Below, piece after piece: positions 28,426 through 34,104 of a stretch of DNA of 34,104 nt (position 1 is the stretch's first letter; the number at the start of each line of letters is the position of its first letter). The stretch lies in contig JAHDCF010000034.1 of assembly GCA_020630015.1 (NCBI GenBank), positions 1 through 34,104 on the forward strand, in the 5' to 3' direction. The translations under genes and the position numbers were made by a program. This DNA comes from Planktomarina sp. GTDB taxonomy: Bacteria; Pseudomonadota; Alphaproteobacteria; Rhodobacterales; Rhodobacteraceae. The notes beneath the pieces are model-generated. The model made no database searches. It was not told the origin of the DNA and saw nothing but the letters and a program-made list of their open reading frames with translations.

Positions 28426-28443
28426 CCTGCGGATTTCCGCAGG
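28426..28443. promoter_or_regulatory. 18-bp palindrome upstream of the sensor kinase gene
   Basis: CCTGCGGATTTCCGCAGG is a palindrome with 7-bp perfect arms around ATTT. It differs at one core base from the copy at 25280-25296 upstream of the TAXI receptor gene. It sits in the 193-bp divergent gap between the kinase gene and the siderophore-interacting protein gene, so it could affect either. Binding by the DctD-like regulator is the simplest inference. Confidence 0.65.
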
Positions 28444-28542
28444 ATTCGCCATCAAAATTATAAATTCCGCACCATTACTTGAAAGTTTTGGCGACCCATC
28501 CCAATTCTTATAAAATCACTCAGGTTTACTCGAAAGCAATGC

Positions 28543-29358
28543 ATGAACGTAATCTCCAAACTCCAGCGTGGCCTGCGCAACAGGCCACAAAGATCTGGTC
28601 CTCGCCTTTTAACCGTCAAAGACGCGTTTCACCTGACACCCAATATGATCCGGGTGATATTTTCGGGACCTGAATTGGAAGGGTTTCCAACGGGCTGTGA
28701 TGGAGGCAATTGCAAATTGTTGTTGCCGTCCCCAGGCGAAACAAAAGAAGATTTCGCCACCAGATTGGCAACCGGTCATAAACTGGTGAAACGAACATAC
28801 ACTGTGCGTTCCTTTGATGCCCAAACAGGTGAACTGATCATCGACTTCGTGGATCATGGTGATAACGGACCGGCGTCACAATGGGCCAACCATGCAAAAT
28901 CTGGTGACTTTCTGGGATTTGCTGGGCCAAGCGGGCCCAAAGTGACGAATTTTGACGCCGATTGGTTTCTGGTTGCGGCAGACCCATCGGCAATACCAGT
29001 GGCGGCGGCAACTTTGGAGGCCATGCCAAACAACGCAAAAGGTATCGCAATTTTTGAGGTAACTTCCATCGAAGACAAACAATGCATTGATATTCCAGAA
29101 GGAATAGACGTGCATTGGCTGGTTCATCCAGACCCATCTAAACCATCACAAGCACAATATGAATTTTTGCAAAACCTGGATTGGCCATCAGGCCGGGTGG
29201 AAACTTGCGTTGCAGGCGAATCTGGCGTCATCCGGCAACTCAGGGATTTCCTAAACAATGAAATGCAGGTGCCGCGCAAAGACACATATATCTCTGGATA
29301 TTGGAAAATTGGATTGGTCGAGGACGAACATCAAAAGTTCAAACGCGCGGGTGGTTGA
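28543..29358 (+). CDS. Siderophore-interacting protein (ViuB-like FAD/NAD(P)H oxidoreductase)
   Basis: The 271-residue cytoplasmic protein fits the SIP family, which reduces ferric iron in imported siderophores. The FAD-binding barrel covers about residues 15-135, with the flavin motif KRTYTVRSF near residue 83 and GFAGPSGPK near 125. The NAD(P)H-binding half starts WFLVAADPSAIPVAAATLEAMP. The C-terminal SGYWKIGLVEDEH matches the family's SGYWR.G..E..H signature. The ATG at 28543 has only a weak ribosome binding site; TATAAA at 28509-28514 is a likely -10. It is divergent from the TRAP regulatory genes and precedes the DUF2796 cluster. No clear Fur, Irr or RirA box was recognised. Confidence 0.88.
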   Translation: MNVISKLQRGLRNRPQRSGPRLLTVKDAFHLTPNMIRVIFSGPELEGFPTGCDGGNCKLLLPSPGETKEDFATRLATGHKLVKRTYTVRSFDAQTGELIIDFVDHGDNGPASQWANHAKSGDFLGFAGPSGPKVTNFDADWFLVAADPSAIPVAAATLEAMPNNAKGIAIFEVTSIEDKQCIDIPEGIDVHWLVHPDPSKPSQAQYEFLQNLDWPSGRVETCVAGESGVIRQLRDFLNNEMQVPRKDTYISGYWKIGLVEDEHQKFKRAGG

Positions 29359-29377
29359 TTAAGCCCATATCGCTGAC

Positions 29378-29420
29378 GGTTTGGTCTGGTGGATGCCCGC
29401 ACATCTTGCCAGACCAAACC
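29378..29420 (+). terminator. 12-bp perfect inverted repeat after the SIP gene
   Basis: GGTTTGGTCTGG (29378-29389) and CCAGACCAAACC (29409-29420) are exact complements around a 19-nt loop, 20 bp past the SIP stop. The following TGCCTGTTTT is only mildly T-rich, so termination is likely but may be inefficient. It separates the SIP gene from the DUF2796 cluster. Confidence 0.6.
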
Positions 29421-29452
29421 TGCCTGTTTTCTGTGCGATTTATCAAAAATAC

Positions 29453-29476
29453 TTCTTTTTTCAGCACAAAAAAGAA
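29453..29476. promoter_or_regulatory. AT-rich palindrome upstream of the DUF2796 gene
   Basis: TTCTTTTTT (29453-29461) and AAAAAAGAA (29468-29476) are perfect complements around CAGCAC, about 70 bp before the ATG at 29547. It is a possible operator for a metal-responsive repressor. It does not match a Zur or Fur consensus that I recognise, so the call is tentative. A weak terminator function for the upstream transcript is the other option. Confidence 0.35.
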
Positions 29477-29546
29477 TTGTGATCGAAGTAGGCTTTGAAC
29501 TGCGCAGGGTCGCTGCTACATTTGGTGAATTCAAAAAGGCACGCCG

Positions 29547-30167
29547 ATGAAAACTTCACTCCTCATTCTTTCAGTTATTGTGGCCGCACCGGCCTTAGCA
29601 GATGAATTCCGCCAATTAGACAGCCATGAACATGGCGTCGGTTCCCTAAATATCGCAATTGACGGAAAGTCTGTATTCATGGAGTTTTTTGCGCCGGGCG
29701 CGGATATCGTTGGATTTGAACACGAAGCAAAATCAGACGCCGACAAAGAAAAAGTTGATGCCGCACTTAAGGTGTTGAACACACCGCTTGATCTTTTTGT
29801 TCCATCCCCTGACGCGAATTGCAGCGTCGTATCTGCGAAAGCCGAATTGGAAGGTGACACTCACAAAGAGCACGGAAATAACGAGCATAACGAGCATAAC
29901 GAGCATAACGAGCATAACGAGCATAACGAGCATAACGAGCATAGCGATCATGATGATCATCACGATCAAGTCGAAAACCATACAGAGTTTCAGGCAACTT
30001 ACGCACTGACATGTGAAAATCCGACAGCGATGCGCGAAATTAACTTTAGCTATTTTGACAGTTTCCCAAACGCCCAAGAAGTTGAGGTTCAATTGGTAAC
30101 AGCGTCAGGTGCGAAGGCGTATGAAGTGGAAAAGGATTCACCGCTTCTTACCATCGCACAGCAATAG
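29547..30167 (+). CDS. His-rich periplasmic DUF2796 protein (ZrgA-like), putative zinc binder
   Basis: The 206-residue protein begins MKTSLLILSVIVAAPALA, a Sec signal peptide with cleavage after residue 18. The mature start DEFRQLDSHEHGVGSLNIAIDG is the DUF2796 hallmark. A His-rich loop in the middle (about residues 105-140) has seven perfect Asn-Glu-His repeats followed by SDHDDHHDQ, well suited to bind Zn2+ or similar ions. The C-terminal half has CENPTAMREINFSYFDSFPNAQEVEVQ, also typical. In Vibrio cholerae a DUF2796 protein, ZrgA, belongs to a zinc-regulated uptake locus together with ABC and DUF3299 proteins, as here. It is the first gene of the four-gene cluster, 9 bp from the ATPase gene. 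Confidence 0.85.
   Translation: MKTSLLILSVIVAAPALADEFRQLDSHEHGVGSLNIAIDGKSVFMEFFAPGADIVGFEHEAKSDADKEKVDAALKVLNTPLDLFVPSPDANCSVVSAKAELEGDTHKEHGNNEHNEHNEHNEHNEHNEHNEHSDHDDHHDQVENHTEFQATYALTCENPTAMREINFSYFDSFPNAQEVEVQLVTASGAKAYEVEKDSPLLTIAQQ
29880..29942 (+). repeat. Seven perfect 9-bp repeats encoding (Asn-Glu-His)7
   Basis: The unit AACGAGCAT occurs seven times in a row with no base change, in frame in the DUF2796 gene. Identity at the DNA level, including third positions, points to recent expansion by slippage. Changes in copy number would add or remove whole NEH triplets and so alter metal-binding capacity without breaking the frame. Confidence 0.95.
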
Positions 30168-30176
30168 GCAATCAAG

Positions 30177-30863
30177 TTGACCCTTTCTTTGCGCGACGTT
30201 CAATACCAATGGCCTGGCCGTTCGGGCTTTTCTTTGTCGGTGCCGGAACTTGATGTCGCGAAGGGGGAAACCGTTCTATTATTGGGGGAAAGTGGTTCTG
30301 GAAAATCCACACTTTTATCTCTGATTTGTGGAACGATTCTGCCCAATCATGGCACGATTTCAATCGATGGGATTAACATCAATCGAATGTCTGGTGGCAA
30401 GCGCGATCAATTGCGCGCTGAAGCAATTGGGGTGATCTTTCAGCAATTTAATCTTTTGCCGTTTGGAACCGTAAGGGACAATATCTTGCTACCGCTTCAC
30501 TTTGCCCCGAAGCGGCGCGAAAGGGTTCGCACCCTAAAGGCCGAAGTGGAAAAGCTTTGTGCCGCACTTGATCTGCCGAAAGGGATTGAAAAAACAAAGG
30601 CAAATACGCTTAGCGTCGGTCAGCAGCAACGTGTAGCTGTCGCCCGGGCGTTGATCGGACATCCCCCGTTGGTGCTGGCCGATGAACCCACATCCGCTTT
30701 GGACGCGGCGACGCAAACCTCTTTTTTAAAACTGCTGTTCGATCAAACAGCTTCCCACGACACATCCGTCGTTATGGTAAGCCACGATCCACGACTTGGG
30801 GACCATTTTGATCGCGTCATACAAATGAAAGACATCGCATCGTTCGAAAGAGGTCTGATATGA
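30177..30863 (+). CDS. ABC transporter ATP-binding protein (MacB/LolD-like)
   Basis: The 228-residue nucleotide-binding protein has Walker A GESGSGKS at residues 37-44, a Q-loop in IFQQFNLLPFGTV (about 88), signature LSVGQQQ at 145-151 (a variant of LSGGQ), Walker B LVLADE with catalytic Glu170, and the D- and H-loops (SALD, MVSHD). The fold and short length match the LolD/MacB/FtsE group, whose members power mechanotransmission through FtsX-like permeases. The start is a TTG at 30177; no in-frame ATG fits the family N-terminus. It is 9 bp past the DUF2796 stop, and its stop overlaps the permease start (ATGA). Confidence 0.93.
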   Translation: MTLSLRDVQYQWPGRSGFSLSVPELDVAKGETVLLLGESGSGKSTLLSLICGTILPNHGTISIDGININRMSGGKRDQLRAEAIGVIFQQFNLLPFGTVRDNILLPLHFAPKRRERVRTLKAEVEKLCAALDLPKGIEKTKANTLSVGQQQRVAVARALIGHPPLVLADEPTSALDAATQTSFLKLLFDQTASHDTSVVMVSHDPRLGDHFDRVIQMKDIASFERGLI

Positions 30864-32110
30864 TTCTTCGCTTGGCGATTGCATCCTTGTTCGCGCGAGC
30901 CGTCACAGTTGGTATGACGATCCTTGCGATTGCCCTTTCTGTTGCTCTGTTTTTGGGCGTTGAAAAAGTGCGCGCCGGGGCCAAAGCCAGCTTTGCAGAT
31001 ACAATTTCGGGAACTGATCTGATCGTTGGGGCGCGATCCGGATCAGTGCAATTGTTGCTTTATTCAGTCTTTCGTATCGGTAGTGCGACCAACAATGTAA
31101 CTTGGGAAAGCTACCAAGACATAGCCAACCGACCCGAGGTGGACTGGATCGTCCCAATTTCTTTGGGGGACAGCCACCGCCAATTTCGTGTGATGGGCAC
31201 AACAACTGCTTTTTTTGATCACTATAAATACCGCCAAGGACGATCCCTGCAGATAACTGATGGGGCAGTCATCTCCGATTTGTTTGATGCTGTGATTGGT
31301 GCAGACGTGGCCAAAACGCTGAACTATGATGTTGGTGATCCCATAATCGTTGCCCATGGCATTGCGTCTTTTACCGATCATAAAGATCAACCTTTTCGGA
31401 TCTCTGGCGTTTTGGATAAAACTGGAACACCTGTGGATCGCACCATCATCGTCAGCCTCAGGGCCATTGAGGCCATTCATGTGGATTGGAAAGGTGGTGG
31501 GAAAAAACCCGGCCAATCAACCCCCGCGGAAACCTTGCGCGTCATGCCATTGGATCCGCAGGCGGTGACAGCAGCTTTGGTTGGTGTGAAAAACCCTTTG
31601 CAAACTTTCACCCTGCAACGGGCCATAAATGAATATCCCCGCGAACCATTGTTGGCAGTTTTGCCCGGGGTTGCATTGCAGGAACTATGGTCAATTGTTG
31701 GATTGGCGGAAACTGCCCTATTGGCCGTGTCAGTTATGGTGGTTGTCACGGCCTTGATCGGTATGATGGCAACCCTTTTTGCAAGTTTAAGCGAGCGTCG
31801 GCGTGAAATGGCAATATTTCGTGCGATGGGTGCACGACCAACGACCATTTTTGGCCTATTGCTCATCGAAGCGATTGTTATGGCCACATTGGGTGCGTTG
31901 ATCGGTGTGGCGCTTTTGTATTTGATTTTGATGATCGCACAGCCCTTTGTTGATGCGTCTTTTGGGCTTTGGCTTCCAATTACAGCCCCATCCGCGCAAG
32001 AGGTTTGGGTGGTTTTGGCTGTCATCATAGCTAGCATAATTGTGAGCTTGATCCCCGCGATTAGGGCTTACCGAATTTCAGTTGCCGATGGTATGTTGGT
32101 TCAAACTTAA
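30860..32110 (+). CDS. ABC transporter permease (FtsX/MacB-like)
   Basis: The 416-residue inner-membrane protein has one N-terminal helix (about residues 10-33), a large periplasmic domain (about 40-270) and three C-terminal helices (about 285-310, 335-360, 378-400). This is the four-helix topology of type VII (MacB/LolC/FtsX) permeases. The FtsX-domain signature SLSERRREMAIFRAMGARPTTI follows the second helix, and the end RAYRISVADGMLVQT is typical. Its gene overlaps the ATPase gene. Such pairs usually do work in the periplasm rather than move ions through a channel, so with the His-rich partner it may load or unload metal from periplasmic proteins (inference). Confidence 0.92.
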   Translation: MILRLAIASLFARAVTVGMTILAIALSVALFLGVEKVRAGAKASFADTISGTDLIVGARSGSVQLLLYSVFRIGSATNNVTWESYQDIANRPEVDWIVPISLGDSHRQFRVMGTTTAFFDHYKYRQGRSLQITDGAVISDLFDAVIGADVAKTLNYDVGDPIIVAHGIASFTDHKDQPFRISGVLDKTGTPVDRTIIVSLRAIEAIHVDWKGGGKKPGQSTPAETLRVMPLDPQAVTAALVGVKNPLQTFTLQRAINEYPREPLLAVLPGVALQELWSIVGLAETALLAVSVMVVVTALIGMMATLFASLSERRREMAIFRAMGARPTTIFGLLLIEAIVMATLGALIGVALLYLILMIAQPFVDASFGLWLPITAPSAQEVWVVLAVIIASIIVSLIPAIRAYRISVADGMLVQT

Positions 32111-32128
32111 GGTTAAAGGGGCCAACAA

Positions 32129-32629
32129 ATGATTGGACGTCGTAAAACATTGGCACTGTTGACTGGCGCCGCCAGTTTTCCACAGCTGAGTTTCGCCGCG
32201 TCCGCGCGTGAAATCATGTGGGAAGATTTGATCCCCCCCGGCGTTCCTTATTCTGAAATTATCGGCGAAGGCGAATTGGACGAGGCCAACGATTTTTGGA
32301 ATCCGGTCTATGACGCGAATGGTATTAAATTGAACGAACAGCTGAATGGCGTTTACATAAAAATGCCAGGGTTCATTGTCCCTTTTGATGTCAGCGCCAA
32401 AGGGGTCACCGATTTTATGTTGGTGCCCTATCTTGGGGCATGCATTCATACGCCCCCACCGCCGGCCAATCAATTGGTTGTTGTGAATTCAAAACAAGCC
32501 TGGCCGGGTGATCAATTGTGGGATGCTGTTTGGGTTACAGGACTGATGCGAACCAAACTGCAAAAAACCGATTTGGGCCAAACTGGATATTCACTTTCGG
32601 CGGACAGCATCGAAATTTACCAATGGTGA
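32129..32629 (+). CDS. DUF3299 exported protein
   Basis: The 166-residue protein starts MIGRRKTLALLTGAASFP, an export signal with a twin arginine, followed by cleavage near SFAASA. The mature domain matches DUF3299: MWEDLIPPG, then GVYIKMPGFIVPFD, LVPYLGACIHTPPPPANQ and a terminal SADSIEIYQW. The conserved Cys/His pair in GACIHTPPPP could bind a metal or form a redox site. RBS AAAGGGG stands before the ATG, 18 bp past the permease stop, so it is the last gene of the DUF2796 cluster. DUF3299 proteins recur beside DUF2796 and FtsX-type ABC genes. The biochemical role is unknown. Confidence 0.88.
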   Translation: MIGRRKTLALLTGAASFPQLSFAASAREIMWEDLIPPGVPYSEIIGEGELDEANDFWNPVYDANGIKLNEQLNGVYIKMPGFIVPFDVSAKGVTDFMLVPYLGACIHTPPPPANQLVVVNSKQAWPGDQLWDAVWVTGLMRTKLQKTDLGQTGYSLSADSIEIYQW

Positions 32630-33353
32630 ACCTGTCAAAGTTGAGAGTTTAAATCAAATCAAGGGTTATGAGCCTTCGTAAATAAACTGCCAGTGGCTGA
32701 AGGAAATCTGCTTCCCCAAGAAACCTGTTGCTTTCCCTTTTTCTGTTCTTGACGTTAGGCCTTCCTTGTGGCGAGACAGGTGCTTCGGGTGGCTTCTCAA
32801 ACAATCACAGACAGGCCTTACGCCCCAGCCAGCAACACAGCTCCGCACACAACGATACAGACCGGCACAACAAACCAAACCAAACGCAACCAAACCCGGA
32901 TACAGGAGGGATAGGACGTTGGGTAGATTCTATAGCACAAAGCCAAATAGGCACACGGAGTGACACGCAAGGGAAGCGTAGGGCTAGGTTGATGAGGTGC
33001 CTATCAGACTTGTGAAGATGTGCTGTGGGGGCACTCAGGCAGACCTTTGGGCAACCCCTAGGTGTTGGGGAGGAAGAAGGAAGCAAGAAGGGGAATAGCT
33101 ACCAGTAATGGGAAAGTCGTGTGTAAGAAGAAAAAAGGGGGGATGGGTGGATATCGACGGAGCTCAACTTGGATATCTGGGCCAGTGAGATAAGCTCAAG
33201 AGGTCAGTAGTTTCTAATTGGTTCAGGAGTTTGTTTTGTGGTTTCGAAAAAAGAAGAGTGAACAACGGGTCGATCTCCAAAAACGAAGGACCGATATACA
33301 AATGTTCGCTTTGCAGACCAGGACAACAAGTCTGACTGGAAGTGCCAACATAG
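32630..33353. other. Non-coding stretch of unusual composition
   Basis: No gene that I can support is present. A short C/A-only tract with AAACC-type pentamers (about 32867-32898) is followed by purine-rich plus-strand sequence (about 33067-33152). Short open frames exist on both strands but lack ribosome binding sites and family character. I checked by eye for rnpB, SRP RNA, tmRNA and tRNA and recognised none. The sequence does not resemble the intergenic DNA of the rest of the window. It may be foreign, decayed or an assembly artefact. Confidence 0.5.
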
Positions 33354-33836
33354 AACCAATGCAGGGACTCAGTTGGATTTGTTTTCAAAAAGGAAACTCA
33401 ATTGGTGTCTTATGGTGTGTTTTTGATCTGCGTTGCAGAAGTGGCCTCGCGACAAGCTTTGCGTTATTGGGGTGAACGCAATTTCGATGATGCGAAGTTC
33501 GCCTTCGATACAGTATCTACAGACTCAAGAGATTATTTTCATAACCTTCGGGAATCCGGAGCAGGTCAAAAACTCGGCAATTGCTTTTCAGACATCACCA
33601 AACAAGAAGAAGAAAAGGCCATCAATTCAGCGATGATGGTGGCTTGAAAACTGTATGATCACTGGTGGTCCGTACCTGAATTCGAACCTATCTTTTCTAG
33701 GTTTAAAAGCAATTTCTTGGATTTCCGCGATAGTGTTAGGCGAGGAATCCCAATCTCGAAAATTGAGGATAGTTCCAAAATTCTAAATCAAATACACGAG
33801 TTGGTGGAACGGCATTTAGACCGACAGTTTGAATAA
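33354..33836 (+). pseudogene. Remnant gene with in-frame stop, unknown function
   Basis: One plus-strand frame stays protein-like from about 33354 to the TAA at 33834-33836, broken only by a TGA at 33645-33647. Before the stop it reads QALRYWGERNFDDAKFAFD and DYFHNLRESGAGQKL; after it, KLYDHWWSVPEFEPIFSRFK and ILNQIHELVERHLDRQFE. Both sides have the charge and aromatic pattern of a folded soluble protein. A TGG-to-TGA change would explain the stop. There is no convincing start: a TTG at 33402 is the first candidate, without a ribosome binding site. The family is not recognised. It looks like the 3' part of a decayed accessory gene. Confidence 0.45.
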
Positions 33837-34104
33837 AAAACCAAGAAGCCCATCCCCCCGACCCCAAAACGGAGCCGGAGGTTTTAAGTTTCATTCAGGT
33901 ACCTGCCTGTTGGTCGCTTAGTCCATCATCCAAGCCCAGTGTTCCTTGGCGCTCCGGAAGCTTTTAGCTTGTGCCGCTTAAGCCTCCGTCGACTGGGTGG
34001 AATTCATGACAACCTCGTGCCTCGCTTAGGGGCCGCAAGAGGCCTTTTGAGAGCTCGAAGTCTTTATTTACTTGAAAGAAAGTGGTCTGGCAGGGGCTGA
34101 GGGA
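33837..34104. other. Window-end stretch without recognisable gene
   Basis: Nothing that I can name is encoded here. Small hairpins are present (GGCC pairing around GCAAGA at about 34031-34044, followed by TTTTG), and the GC content rises compared with the preceding 400 bp. A gene crossing the right edge cannot be excluded. Confidence 0.4.

Noticed and set aside
29820-29960. Possible CRISPR array because of regular short repeats
   Set aside because: The repeats are contiguous 9-bp units without spacers and are in frame in a coding sequence.
29767-30012. Minus-strand frame rich in Tyr-Ala-Arg triplets
   Set aside because: It is the reverse reading of the NEH repeat in the DUF2796 gene, with no independent support.
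32630-34104. Possible structured RNA (rnpB, tmRNA, SRP RNA) or tRNA
   Set aside because: None of the conserved cores of these RNAs could be recognised on either strand.

Overview
The window looks like chromosomal DNA of a Rhodobacterales (Roseobacter-type) alphaproteobacterium. The ribosomal proteins, NusG, EF-G and RNA polymerase subunits read as typical of that group, GC content is moderate, and a TAXI-type TRAP transporter and DctB/DctD-like two-component pair are present. This placement comes from reading the proteins, not from a database search.

Positions 1-21863 (mostly minus strand) hold the translation/transcription supercluster in its classical order: secE, nusG | rplK, rplA | rplJ, rplL | rpoB, rpoC | rpsL, rpsG, fusA, tuf (tuf cut by the window edge). 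The order is conserved, but accessory genes sit at every operon boundary. A MarR-type regulator with a divergent small membrane protein lies between nusG and rplK. A matrixin-like zinc protease lies between rplA and rplJ. A cytoplasmic-looking protein of unknown function plus a membrane-anchored AraC regulator lie between rplL and rpoB. A glycosyltransferase plus an EamA-family exporter lie between rpoC and rpsL. Each core block upstream of such an insertion ends in a clear intrinsic terminator (after nusG, rplA, rplL and rpoC), and structured leaders precede rplK, rplJ and rpoB.

Positions 21916-28349 (minus strand) hold a TRAP transport and sensing module. A DctB-like sensor kinase and a DctD-like regulator have overlapping stop and start codons. 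They are followed by a TAXI-family solute receptor, an intrinsic terminator and a fused 4TM/12TM permease. The regulator lacks the GAFTGA loop needed to contact sigma-54. Two nearly identical palindromes, one before the receptor gene and one before the kinase gene, are the likely operators.

Positions 28543-32629 (plus strand) hold a siderophore-interacting flavoreductase-like gene, then a compact four-gene cluster: a His-rich periplasmic DUF2796 protein with seven tandem Asn-Glu-His repeats, an ABC ATPase, a MacB/FtsX-type permease and a DUF3299 protein. The gene set resembles the Vibrio zinc-regulated zrg locus and suggests metal (zinc) handling by an unusual ABC system.

Positions 32630-34104 carry no intact gene that I can support. 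Their composition differs from the rest: C/A-rich then purine-rich stretches, and a decayed reading frame with an in-frame stop. This is either an eroded accessory insertion or an assembly junction.
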